Notes under the pieces: generated by a model | Told to the model about the DNA's origin: nothing | Database searches by the model: none | What the model saw: only the letters and a program-made list of their open reading frames with translations | DNA from: Flavobacteriaceae bacterium F08102 | GTDB lineage: Bacteria > Bacteroidota > Bacteroidia > Flavobacteriales > Flavobacteriaceae | Direction: 5' to 3' | Length of the DNA: 64,000 bases | NCBI GenBank assembly: GCA_023015935.1 | Contig: JALKAY010000001.1 | Span: forward strand, 620,874 to 684,873 | Made by a program: the position numbers and the translations under genes | Shown: positions 9,487 to 17,848 of the stretch, piece by piece | How the letters are laid out: every line of letters starts with the position of its first letter | Position numbering within the stretch: position 1 is the first letter of the stretch

Positions 9487-10698
9487 TTAGAAATCTAGTT
9501 GAAAACGAAGCTGAAAGATGTTCGCTTTTCCAACGTGTTTTATATCGGCCCAGATATTGTTGAGCATTATTCTTGTGGCGGGATTAAGGTACCAATTAAC
9601 CCCCAAGGTAATGTTTTCCTGTTCACCACCTGTTAGATTTTTATCATTAAAATTGGCATAGGAATAACGCAAGGCAATTTCAATTGCCCCAGGTCCAGTA
9701 TTTTTGCCTGAAAAATTTCGATTTGGATGTATTCTATCAAAGCCTCCATAGGAACTTTTGTATCTTCGATATTCCCCTGTTAAAAAATAACTGAGTTGTC
9801 CATACCCTGTGTGAATTTGATACTTTTCTCGGGATTCGATATTCGCAATCATATATTCACCTTGTAGTGATGTGCTTCCCATAACTAAGGCTCCCTCGAT
9901 ATTAGAGAGTTGAACCCTATCTACAGCCTCAATTAAACCAGTATTGATGTATTTTTTTGTACTTAAATGAGCCTCTGGGCCAGCAGCGATTCGGTAATCT
10001 TCTGTAGAAGGTACTCGGTAGCTATGTGCAAATCCGAGGTGAAGTAAGCGACGACCATCTGCTTGATGTATAGGGAGTCCAGAAAAACGGCCTGTAAAAA
10101 CGTACCCTTTATTCACCGCAGTATTATTTCCATTCTTATCGCTATTTCTAAAGTAGCCTAATTGATAGGACAATCGATTGTTTATAAAATCATTAAACAC
10201 AAGCAGTCCATTATTACGAGTTTGTGAAAAATCATTTAAAAAAGATCGTTCCATAAACGTATTATACTTACTGCTAGTCAAACCACTTAAACGGATGGGT
10301 TCTTTGACATGGCCAATTCGGAGTGTGCCTACTCCTGGCAAATCTCGGATTCCAATGTAGGCATCTTTAAGTGAGATTAAACCCGCAACCATTTCGGCCT
10401 GTAATTTAAATTCTATATTTTGATAGAGGAGCCCTGAAAGGTATACTCTTCCTCTTCTGAATTCAGTCCCGGTTGTCGCGAGTAATGGTCCGTATATAGC
10501 ATCGGTGTCACTGTCCTGTGAAAAAAAGGCATGATCAATCATGATTCGCCCTCCGAACTTAAAGGAAAAATCACTGTTTTTATGCATGATTTTAAATCCG
10601 TTATCCCAAGTTAGGGTAAATGAAGGATCCTTTTCTTGAGAAAAGGCCAGCGTTGAACAGAGCATTAACAGCTTCCAAAGGAGAAAGCGACTAGCCAT
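9487..10698 (-). CDS. Phosphate-selective porin O/P family outer-membrane protein
   Basis: From ATG 10698 the product is 403 residues. It has a signal peptide ending in LAFSQ and then a beta-barrel with the porin O/P features: KFGGRIMIDHAFF at the barrel start, FRRGRVYLSG, FKLQAEM, and LRIGHVKEPIRL. It ends in FQLRFQLDF, a barrel-closing strand with terminal Phe. OprP/OprO porins pass phosphate or polyphosphate; specificity here is inferred from family and from the adjacent pit gene. An in-frame TTG at 10725 is less likely, because ATG 10698 gives the better signal peptide. The mRNA leader is unusually structured. Confidence 0.85.
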   Translation of the reverse strand: MASRFLLWKLLMLCSTLAFSQEKDPSFTLTWDNGFKIMHKNSDFSFKFGGRIMIDHAFFSQDSDTDAIYGPLLATTGTEFRRGRVYLSGLLYQNIEFKLQAEMVAGLISLKDAYIGIRDLPGVGTLRIGHVKEPIRLSGLTSSKYNTFMERSFLNDFSQTRNNGLLVFNDFINNRLSYQLGYFRNSDKNGNNTAVNKGYVFTGRFSGLPIHQADGRRLLHLGFAHSYRVPSTEDYRIAAGPEAHLSTKKYINTGLIEAVDRVQLSNIEGALVMGSTSLQGEYMIANIESREKYQIHTGYGQLSYFLTGEYRRYKSSYGGFDRIHPNRNFSGKNTGPGAIEIALRYSYANFNDKNLTGGEQENITLGVNWYLNPATRIMLNNIWADIKHVGKANIFQLRFQLDF

Positions 10699-10880
10699 AT
10701 GATATCTAAGTTTTTGTCGAGACAAAGAACCGATTCTAATGTTAACTAAAGGTTTCCTGAACGTTAGTATTTAATAAAATAATGAGGGGTATAATTGAAA
10801 GGCTACTTGGCCAAAGTAGCCTTTATTTCAAATAAAAGTCGACAAAAACTTAGCATAATTTGAAATAAGTAAGTCTAAGA
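10699..10880 (-). promoter_or_regulatory. Structured 5' leader of the porin-pit mRNA (candidate cis-regulatory RNA)
   Basis: On the minus-strand transcript three perfect complementary pairs are visible. Hairpin 1 pairs 10858-10868 with 10823-10833 (11 bp, 24-nt loop). Hairpin 2 pairs 10814-10824 with 10798-10808 (11 bp, 5-nt loop). A 15-nt segment of loop 1 (10839-10853) is perfectly complementary to 10706-10720, which ends 7 nt before the ATG. Loop pairing would form a pseudoknot, or alternatively replace hairpin 1, and cover the A-rich initiation region. No U tract follows hairpin 2, so translational control is more likely than termination. Known riboswitch classes were not recognised. The DNA structure is certain; the function is inferred. 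Confidence 0.5.
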
Positions 10881-10886
10881 CTGCGT

Positions 10887-10894
10887 CAAAAATA
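10887..10894 (-). promoter_or_regulatory. -7 promoter element for the porin-pit operon
   Basis: The minus strand reads TATTTTTG, a perfect TAnnTTTG. It predicts transcription from about 10881 and a leader of roughly 180 nt. No -33 TTG is visible, which would fit an activator-dependent promoter. Confidence 0.5.
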
Positions 10895-10897
10895 GCG

Positions 10898-11047
10898 GTT
10901 AACATGAGAAGTGGTGTAAAGAAAAGTTTAAGTTAACATCAATTTAGAAAGCTCCAATGTTAAGCTTTTGGCTATCCTTACAAGGTAATCATCTGATAAA
11001 TAGATGTTTGCGATTATAATGTTAAGTTAACGTTAACAAAAGGTTGT
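10898..11047. promoter_or_regulatory. Cluster of GTTAAC-type words between porin and MORN-like genes
   Basis: The words GTTAAC or GTTAAG occur at 10898, 10932, 10959, 11021, 11026 and 11032, and another copy lies in the leader at 10741. Copies at 11021 and 11032, plus a GTTGT at 11043, are exactly 11 bp apart and run into the -33 region of the downstream promoter. This arrangement resembles tandem PhoB/PhoP-type half-sites. The binding protein is inferred, not shown. Apart from these words and the porin leader the region has no gene. Confidence 0.4.
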
Positions 11048-11074
11048 GTAAATGTAAAATATTTGATATTTTTG
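11044..11074 (+). promoter_or_regulatory. Promoter of the MORN-like gene
   Basis: TTG at 11044-11046, a 20-bp spacer, then TATTTTTG at 11067-11074: a complete Bacteroidota -33/-7 promoter, 36 bp before the ATG. Confidence 0.7.
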
Positions 11075-11110
11075 ATATGTTAGGATGTATAATTATTTAA
11101 AAAAAGCACC

Positions 11111-11461
11111 ATGAAAAAAATTGCCATTATTGCCTTATTATTTATTACCAGCATGAGTTTTGCTCAAACCATAAGTCCTGTATTTGAAGTAAAAGGAGAT
11201 CTAGTTAAAGTCACTTACTACCATGATAATGGAAAGATAGAACAAGAAGGGTATTTTAAGGATAATAAATTACAAGGAACTTGGAACTATTACAATCAAG
11301 AAGGAGAGAAGATAGCCATGGGAAATTACGATTCAGGAAGAAAAGTAGGAAAATGGTTTTTCTGGTCCAACGGTACGTTAAAAGAAGTAACTTTTACTGA
11401 CCAAAAGATAGCAAGCATCGATGAGTGGAAAGAAAAAACGGTCGTTGTTTCGAACGAATAG
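11111..11461 (+). CDS. Small secreted MORN/YwqK-like repeat protein
   Basis: A 116-residue protein with a clear signal peptide (MKKIAIIALL, cleavage after SFAQ). Three short repeats follow of the type YxxNGKIxxEGYFKDNKLQGTW, then YDSGRKVGKWFFW, which are MORN/YwqK-like beta-hairpin repeats. Close Bacteroidota relatives are often mislabelled as nicotinic acid mononucleotide adenylyltransferase; no nucleotide-binding motif is present. The role is unknown, perhaps surface or periplasmic binding. It has its own promoter with 11-bp-spaced GTTAA words just upstream and is followed by a terminator. Position inside the phosphate block suggests shared regulation. Confidence 0.8.
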   Translation: MKKIAIIALLFITSMSFAQTISPVFEVKGDLVKVTYYHDNGKIEQEGYFKDNKLQGTWNYYNQEGEKIAMGNYDSGRKVGKWFFWSNGTLKEVTFTDQKIASIDEWKEKTVVVSNE

Positions 11462-11479
11462 TTTATTGATTTCAATAGA

Positions 11480-11509
11480 AAAAGCCTGCTAATTGCAGGC
11501 TTTTTTATT
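11480..11509. terminator. Bidirectional terminator
   Basis: Stem AAAGCCTGC / GCAGGCTTT with a five-base loop. A residues lie to the left and a T tract to the right. It sits between the converging MORN-like and beta-helix genes. Confidence 0.88.
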
Positions 11510-11526
11510 TAATAATCTATGGTGAT

Positions 11527-13491
11527 TTAGTTTCCTGAACCAAACCATGACCAAGTTGAAATATCTACTTGGGTACCCGTATTGTACGGGTTTGTTGTTG
11601 TTGCAGCTTCACCATCTATAATCACATTGCCTAATGGTCCATCATCTTTCATATCTACATTGGTGGAATATCCTTCTAGGTATAAGTTTGTAAAGGTAGC
11701 GCCAGATTGTTTTTTAAATTGTAAGGCGATACCTCCCGTAGTAGAAATAGCGGTGAAGTTGATTAGTTTTGGATTTGCATTGTCTTTATCAGCTTCTACT
11801 GCCGTTGAGAAACCTTCAATGGTGTGTTTTACATACGTATTGGTTATCGTTCCACTCCAACCTTCTGTCCAATCTACGGCATCATCTTGATTGTTTTCTA
11901 GGTATATATTTTTGGCAGAAACAGTTCCTCCAAAAAATTCGATTCCGTCATCTGCTCCATTAATAACAGCAATGTTTTCAAGGACAGTGCCTGAACCTAC
12001 TGCATAAAGAGAAACACCGTTATATTGTGATTCTGTTGAAATCTGTGCACCCGTTCCTTTGATTACTAAGTATTTAATAGACCCAGAATTGTCGGTATCA
12101 TTTTGGCCTCCATAGATAAAGCCACCTACTTCTGCTTCTGCGTCGTTACCGGCAGTTGTTTTGGCATCACCACAAATGGTAAGCCCACCCCAGTCACCAG
12201 GTTTGGCGTTTCCAGAACTCATTATTACGGGCTCATCGGCAGTTCCTTGGATATCTATTTGACCACCTTTAAGAACTGCTAAATAAACATCTGTTCCTTT
12301 GGCATCAGCAATGATATTTGTTCCTTTTTCAATCGTTAATTTTGCACCAGACTTTACAATATATGATCCAGTAAGGTTGTAAGTGATTCCAGAAGATAAG
12401 GTTTTGTTACCTGTTAACTCTCCAACGAGCTCTTCTACCGGAACAGTTTGACCATTTATAAAATTCCAAGAGGTGATTTCAACTTCGCTTCCTTCATTAT
12501 AGTCTTTAGACTCGTCGGCTGCTTGACCATCGATGATTACATTGGCTAAAGGACCATTGTCTACCATGTCGATATTTTTGTCAAATCCGTCAAGGTATAG
12601 GTTGGTAATCGTTGCACCAGATAATTTTTTGAATTGTAAAGCGGTACCACCAACAATAGATTTAGCTGTTAAGTTGATTAATTTTGGATTTGCATTATCT
12701 TTATCAGCCTCAACAACTGTAGAAAAACCAGGTTCTGTTAGATAGATATATGAATTTTCAACGGTACCGCTCCATCCTTCTGTCCAATCAATAGCATCAT
12801 CTTGTAAATTTTCTAAATAGAGATTTTTTATAGAAACAGATCCTCCAAAAAATTCAACACCATCATCAGCTCCGTCAAACACGGCAATATTTTCAACTGT
12901 GGTTCCAGAACCTACTGCATAAAAAGAAATTCCGTTGTATTGAGATTCCGTAGAGATTTGAGCACCGGTTCCTTTAATTACCAAATTGGTAATAGATCCA
13001 GAACTATCAGTATCGTCATCACCACCATATTTGAATCCACCAACCTCAGCTTCAGCGTCTACTCCAGCAGTGGTTGTTGCCTTGCCACAAAGAGTAAGTC
13101 CCCCCCAGTCTCCAGGAGCTGCATTTGTAGAGGTCATTAATACAGGATTGTTGTTTGTTCCGTTAATATTAACTTTTCCACCTTTTAGTACGGCAAAATA
13201 TACATCAACACCTTTGGCATCTGCAGTGATCGTTGTTCCTGCTGGGATGGTTATTTCAGCACCATCTTCAACGATAAATGAACCTGTTAATTGATAAGAA
13301 TTAGATGTCAAGGTAATTTTCCCATCATCTTTTGTTAAGGTACCATTTAATATGCCTTTGTTAATGTTTTCAATAGTCTGACTTGCAGGATTTGGATCAA
13401 TAGGATCAATTCCGCTTTCACTACTACAACTCGTGAGTAGGCTTCCAGTGAAGATGAGTGCACTGAATAACTTGAACATTTTGTTTTTCAT
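11527..13491 (-). CDS. Beta-helix surface lipoprotein with tandemly duplicated domain
   Basis: The 654-residue protein has a lipoprotein signal (LLTSC, lipidated C22) and a short acidic linker. Two near-identical domains of about 280 residues follow (about 66-344 and 371-649). Each has short repeating strands like a right-handed parallel beta-helix, with shared motifs GDWGGLT, GTGAQISTESQYNG, DGADDG(V/I)EFFGG and QDDA(I/V)DWTEGWSG. The many Asp/Glu could bind calcium. It follows the TonB-dependent receptor gene by 34 bp on the same strand, so it may be that receptor's surface partner, in the place a SusD lipoprotein would hold. No enzyme active site was recognised. Confidence 0.75.
   Translation of the reverse strand: MKNKMFKLFSALIFTGSLLTSCSSESGIDPIDPNPASQTIENINKGILNGTLTKDDGKITLTSNSYQLTGSFIVEDGAEITIPAGTTITADAKGVDVYFAVLKGGKVNINGTNNNPVLMTSTNAAPGDWGGLTLCGKATTTAGVDAEAEVGGFKYGGDDDTDSSGSITNLVIKGTGAQISTESQYNGISFYAVGSGTTVENIAVFDGADDGVEFFGGSVSIKNLYLENLQDDAIDWTEGWSGTVENSYIYLTEPGFSTVVEADKDNANPKLINLTAKSIVGGTALQFKKLSGATITNLYLDGFDKNIDMVDNGPLANVIIDGQAADESKDYNEGSEVEITSWNFINGQTVPVEELVGELTGNKTLSSGITYNLTGSYIVKSGAKLTIEKGTNIIADAKGTDVYLAVLKGGQIDIQGTADEPVIMSSGNAKPGDWGGLTICGDAKTTAGNDAEAEVGGFIYGGQNDTDNSGSIKYLVIKGTGAQISTESQYNGVSLYAVGSGTVLENIAVINGADDGIEFFGGTVSAKNIYLENNQDDAVDWTEGWSGTITNTYVKHTIEGFSTAVEADKDNANPKLINFTAISTTGGIALQFKKQSGATFTNLYLEGYSTNVDMKDDGPLGNVIIDGEAATTTNPYNTGTQVDISTWSWFGSGN
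11548..13296 (-). repeat. Intragenic tandem duplication (two units of about 835 bp)
   Basis: Unit 1 covers about 12460-13296 and unit 2 about 11548-12381. The encoded domains align without large gaps and share long identical stretches, for example EADKDNANPKLIN in both. This is a direct, in-frame gene-internal duplication separated by a linker of about 26 residues. Confidence 0.85.
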
Positions 13492-13525
13492 AATTTTTTG
13501 ATTAGATAATTAGTAATGTTTGTGG

Positions 13526-16267
13526 TTAAAATGTATAATTTATTCCAAGGTTTAGGGTCATTCCCTTTTTGTATAGCAATACGTTCTCGGTAGTTTCTAC
13601 TTCGGTATTAAAGTTTTTGACTTTTTGAGTTTGTCTAATGTTTGGGTTTAATAGGTTTTTCCCAGAAACTTTAAAAGAGAAGTGATCGTTTAGTTCTTTA
13701 GTAATTTGTAAATCTACACCTACGTATCCTTTTTCAATTATTTCATCATTGTAAAAGGTCGCGCTATTGGTTTTATCTTCTGGACCTCCTAAAGAGTAAA
13801 TTTTATCAGAAGCATAGGCAGCAGAAAGCGATGCCATAAATGAATATGGTTTGTTATTTGAATAGGTTAAACTTGTGTTTGTGATAAAATCAGAAGCTCC
13901 TTGTAAACCTGACTCAGTTTTATTTGCATATTGAAAATTTTCTAATAAATCTTGTGTGTGACGCATCAGGGCTGCGTTTAAGACTAAGTTTAATTGGTCT
14001 CCTTCGCCATCTTCATTCTGTTTAATCAAATCAACGCGAGATTCAAACTCTACACCAAATACATTTGCTTGTTCACCCGTATTGAAATAGGAAAAATTTC
14101 CAGAGGAACCTCGAGTAATTGCAGCATTAATAGGGTCTTGAATGTTTTTGTAAAAAACGCCTAATGATAATACTTGTCGGTTACTTGGAAAGTATTCGTA
14201 TTTGAGGTCAAGATTGTAGTTTGTAGAAGCAATTAAATCAACGTTACCAGAAGTTACACGACCAGTAGGGTCATTGTATTCAAAGGGAGCAATTTCTTTA
14301 AATTCAGGTAGGGTTATTGTTTTAGAAAAAGATACGCGAAGATTTGCTTTCTCGGTAGCTGCATAGCGGATGTTTAATGCAGGAGAAAAGTTATCGTATG
14401 CAGAGTATAGACTCCCTGTTCTTCCTACATAATTTGGCACATCCCATTGAGGGAGATCTAAATTAATTTGCTCATATCGCACTCCAAGACTCGCGCTAAA
14501 TTTGTTCACTGTAAATTCAAAAGCTGCAAATGGAGCAATAATGTCCAATGACCCCATATAGGATGCCGTTAATGATTTTAAAGTACTAGACGGGAATTGA
14601 CCAGGGGTGAAAATCTCACTTAAATTATCAATCGAATTTGTGGTAAGGTTTCGTGCTCTTGCACCAATGAATTGGGATGCTAAGGTTCTTTCACGATGCC
14701 TGTAGTTAATTCCGAAATTGATTGATGAACTATTGTCATTGTCTTCATTTTGTGAGATTGTCCAATGATCTTTTAAGAAGGCATTGTATTCTTCATCTTG
14801 AATGTGTTGATTTGATTTGCGCTGTTGAAAATCCCCAACATTTGAATATTCAATTTTTCCAGGTGCTAGCGTGTTTACTTCATTGCGAATACGGTTTGGC
14901 TCTGTTGAAAGTACAAAGTTATATCCCAGTCCCCACGTGAAAACATTCTTTTCTGACGGCTTATAGGATCCCAAGAATTGATTTACGGCTAATTGGGTAG
15001 ATTTTGTGTTTTGATCGCGTATGAATGCTTGAAATTCTGAAGGATCTTGATCAAATACATATCCTTCTAGGTTTCTTCCTGCTTCATATACTTCATCATT
15101 GCTCTTATTGATTAATAATGTATTCCAGGATAGTTTAACTTTATCTGAGGCAGAAAGAGACAGGTTTAAAAGTGCGGTTGTATTGGTTTTTGAGTTAAAG
15201 GTTTCTGCATCTGTGAATTCTTTATTTAGCACATTTGATCTAAACTGTCTAAATGTTCCTTGTGTGTGCTCAAAGGTATTCGCATGAGAAGCTCTTACAA
15301 AAACACCAAGATTTCTACCGAATACAGGAATTTTAGCATTTAGGCTAAAAGAACCATTAAAATTTAGAGGTGTACTTTGGGTTTCTGTGTCCCAACTTTG
15401 CTGGGTAATAGCTGCTTGCGTAGTCATAGGTCTTGCATAGAACCCAAACGATAAATCATTGACGTTTTGTGATCTTTTAAACACGTCTTGATCAATGGCA
15501 TTGGTGTTAGTTCCAAATCCAACGCCTAAGCTAAGGTTTTTACCTTTTGCTTCTTTTGAGACCACATTGATACTCCCTGAAGCCATATCGGCGTAGTTGT
15601 CTACATTAAAAACTTTAGTTACAGCAATATTTTGGATGACTCCTGTGGTGAATAACTTTAAATCGATATTCTTTTTTTCAACGTCATCTGAAGGAATAGG
15701 CAAGCCGTTCATCGTTGTTGTTAAATAACGATCCCCTAAACCACGAATAAATACATCTCCAGAGCCTTCACTTTGCGTTATTCCAGAAATTTTTGTGGTT
15801 GCTACCGCTGCATCAGATACCCCCAGATTGGATAGTTCTTCTGCTCCTATGGCAGTTTGAATGGATACGGCCTTTTTTTGATCGGTTAATAATGCCGCAA
15901 CACTTTCCTTTTGAACGGTGCTTTTTACGATGACTTCCTTTAAGGTCATTCCTTCGGCAGCTTCAAGAATTACATTCTCTAAGGTGGTTACTTCTCCAGG
16001 TTTTACAATAATGTTGGGGACTTCAATTTTTTGATATCCTACATAGCTAAACACCATGGTATAGGTGCCTGGATCGGCATTAAAAGAGTAAATTCCGTCT
16101 AAGTTCGTGGTGGTTCCTGTTTGCGAATCTTTAATAAATACATTGGCAAATGGAAGTGGTTCATTGTTCATTTCTTTGTCTATTACCTTTCCTTGGATGA
16201 TTCCTTTGTCTTGGGCTATGGCCAAATAGGTAATTAATAAGAATACTAGCGTAATCGTTTTTTTCAT
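13526..16267 (-). CDS. TonB-dependent outer-membrane receptor with carboxypeptidase-regulatory-like domain
   Basis: From ATG 16267 the product is 913 residues. A signal peptide ending in LAIAQ is followed by a CarboxypepD_reg-like beta-sandwich (about 22-110; GKVIDKEMNNEPLPFANV). The plug domain contains DVFIRGLGDRYLTTTMNGLPIP, and a 22-stranded barrel ends in NLGINYTF. It is not a typical SusC: the SusC plug signatures are missing, and its neighbour is a beta-helix lipoprotein instead of SusD. The longer frame starting at TTG 16297 overlaps the likely promoter and is not used. The substrate is unknown; the nearby phosphate porin and pit suggest a phosphorus compound. Confidence 0.9.
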   Translation of the reverse strand: MKKTITLVFLLITYLAIAQDKGIIQGKVIDKEMNNEPLPFANVFIKDSQTGTTTNLDGIYSFNADPGTYTMVFSYVGYQKIEVPNIIVKPGEVTTLENVILEAAEGMTLKEVIVKSTVQKESVAALLTDQKKAVSIQTAIGAEELSNLGVSDAAVATTKISGITQSEGSGDVFIRGLGDRYLTTTMNGLPIPSDDVEKKNIDLKLFTTGVIQNIAVTKVFNVDNYADMASGSINVVSKEAKGKNLSLGVGFGTNTNAIDQDVFKRSQNVNDLSFGFYARPMTTQAAITQQSWDTETQSTPLNFNGSFSLNAKIPVFGRNLGVFVRASHANTFEHTQGTFRQFRSNVLNKEFTDAETFNSKTNTTALLNLSLSASDKVKLSWNTLLINKSNDEVYEAGRNLEGYVFDQDPSEFQAFIRDQNTKSTQLAVNQFLGSYKPSEKNVFTWGLGYNFVLSTEPNRIRNEVNTLAPGKIEYSNVGDFQQRKSNQHIQDEEYNAFLKDHWTISQNEDNDNSSSINFGINYRHRERTLASQFIGARARNLTTNSIDNLSEIFTPGQFPSSTLKSLTASYMGSLDIIAPFAAFEFTVNKFSASLGVRYEQINLDLPQWDVPNYVGRTGSLYSAYDNFSPALNIRYAATEKANLRVSFSKTITLPEFKEIAPFEYNDPTGRVTSGNVDLIASTNYNLDLKYEYFPSNRQVLSLGVFYKNIQDPINAAITRGSSGNFSYFNTGEQANVFGVEFESRVDLIKQNEDGEGDQLNLVLNAALMRHTQDLLENFQYANKTESGLQGASDFITNTSLTYSNNKPYSFMASLSAAYASDKIYSLGGPEDKTNSATFYNDEIIEKGYVGVDLQITKELNDHFSFKVSGKNLLNPNIRQTQKVKNFNTEVETTENVLLYKKGMTLNLGINYTF

Positions 16268-16294
16268 GTTGTTTTTATATACTATTTCACGTGG

Positions 16295-16361
16295 CAAAGA
16301 AATGGCTCGAGTGTAAAGATTGGGTTAACTGGGGGTTAAAACATCATCAACCTTAGGTTAG
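16295..16361 (-). promoter_or_regulatory. Promoter region of the TonB receptor with 11-bp-spaced TTAACC repeats
   Basis: The minus strand has a near-consensus -7 element TTTCTTTG (16295-16302). About 20-37 bp upstream come two TTAACC words whose plus-strand GGTTAA copies start at 16323 and 16334, exactly 11 bp apart. A related CTAACC (GGTTAG at 16356) lies two 11-bp steps further. This is the same word and spacing as upstream of the MORN-like gene. Regulation by a PhoB-like activator is inferred. Confidence 0.4.
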
Positions 16362-16452
16362 TTTAATGTAAGGTTAGCACGTCTAGAGATTACGAAATTG
16401 TTAAGTGAAAAAAGTCAAAAATAATGTACCTTGCCACTTTAAAAATAATGCT

Positions 16453-17790
16453 ATGAATTGGGAACAACTACTGTCTTTAAAGCGCTTTGGAGATCTTAAA
16501 AAAAGAGATAGAAAAGATCAGGATGCGAATCGAATAGGGTTTGAAGTAGATTATGATCGGATTATATTTTCGGATTCATTTAGGAGTTTGCAAGACAAAA
16601 CCCAAGTTGTGCCATTGTCTCAAACAGATTTTGTCCATACTCGTTTAACACATAGTCTTGAGGTGTCGGTGGTAGGAAGATCGCTTGGACGGTTAGTAGG
16701 AGCCGCGTTATTAGAAAAATATCCAGTATTGAATGAGCTGGGGTACCAAAGCAATGATTTTGGTGCTATTGTGGCCAGTGCTTGTTTAGCTCATGATATA
16801 GGAAATCCCCCTTTTGGACATAGTGGAGAAAAGGCCATAGGTGAATATTTTAGTGTGGGTAAAGGACGGCGCTTTAAAGCAGATCTAACTCCCAAAGAAT
16901 GGGAAGATCTTGTTTCTTTTGAAGGAAATGCAAACGGTTTTGCCATCCTTACCGAGAGTAGAAAAGGGATAAAAGGAGGATTACGATTATCCTATGCTAC
17001 CTTAGGTGCCTTTATGAAATACCCCAAAGAATCACTTCCTAAAAAACCAACGGTACATATCATTGATAAAAAGTATGGCTTTTTTCAAGCGGATAAACAC
17101 GTATTTCAGGAAATTGCCAGTGAGTTAGGTCTGCAACGTCTTCGAAATAATGAGGTTGCCTATATGCGACATCCGTTAGCGTACTTGGTAGAGGCTGCAG
17201 ATGATATTTGTTATACAATCATTGATTTTGAAGATGGTATTAATATGGGTTTAATCGACGAAGATTTTGCTTTAGAATACTTGATTAAACTAGTAAAAGA
17301 CACCATTAATACTGAAAAGTATTATCAACTCTCTACCAAACAAGATCGTTTAGGTTACTTGAGAGCTTTGGCTATTGGCAATTTAATAAATGAAGCAGTA
17401 GCGGTATTCTTACAAAATGAAGAGGCCATTTTGGCTGGTGATTATCCTATTTCCTTATTGGAAAAATGTGCCTATGAGGCTCAGATTAATGATATTATAG
17501 ATATCAGTGTTTCAAAAATATACAAAAGCAAGGAGGTTATAGAAAAGGAAATTTCTGGATATTCAATTCTTGCTGAATTATTGGAGGTGTTTATAAATGC
17601 AATTAATCATAAGGTTTTAGGACAGGCAACTAATTTTGATAAATTGGTTATTCAATTATTGCCTGAAAAATACCAAATCAATCACGAAGATTTGTATACA
17701 CGATTGTTAATGATTTGTAGATTTATTGCAGGAATGTCTGATAGTGGGGCCATTCTTTTACATAAAAAATTGCGTGGAATTAGCTTGTAG
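16453..17790 (+). CDS. dgt: dGTP triphosphohydrolase
   Basis: This HD-superfamily enzyme (445 residues from ATG 16453) splits dGTP to deoxyguanosine and triphosphate, adjusting dNTP pools. Metal-binding residues are visible: H67 in HTRLTHSLE and the HD pair H114-D115 in CLAHDIGNPPFGHSGE. The region near FRSLQDKTQV also matches the family. The earlier in-frame GTG at 16405 gives a poorly fitting extension, and MNWEQLLSLKRFG is the typical Bacteroidota N-terminus. It is transcribed away from the TonB receptor gene and followed after 58 bp by the secreted propeller protein. Confidence 0.93.
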   Translation: MNWEQLLSLKRFGDLKKRDRKDQDANRIGFEVDYDRIIFSDSFRSLQDKTQVVPLSQTDFVHTRLTHSLEVSVVGRSLGRLVGAALLEKYPVLNELGYQSNDFGAIVASACLAHDIGNPPFGHSGEKAIGEYFSVGKGRRFKADLTPKEWEDLVSFEGNANGFAILTESRKGIKGGLRLSYATLGAFMKYPKESLPKKPTVHIIDKKYGFFQADKHVFQEIASELGLQRLRNNEVAYMRHPLAYLVEAADDICYTIIDFEDGINMGLIDEDFALEYLIKLVKDTINTEKYYQLSTKQDRLGYLRALAIGNLINEAVAVFLQNEEAILAGDYPISLLEKCAYEAQINDIIDISVSKIYKSKEVIEKEISGYSILAELLEVFINAINHKVLGQATNFDKLVIQLLPEKYQINHEDLYTRLLMICRFIAGMSDSGAILLHKKLRGISL

Positions 17791-17848
17791 ATCGACGAAA
17801 ATATAAAATTATAGAATTTTATATACCTTAGCAAGGTAAGTATCGTCT

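Noticed and set aside
10706-10853. Small mobile element (MITE) with 15-bp terminal inverted repeats
   Set aside because: The flanks (GATAT and CATAA) are not a target-site duplication and the repeats fit an RNA leader better. Kept only as an alternative explanation.
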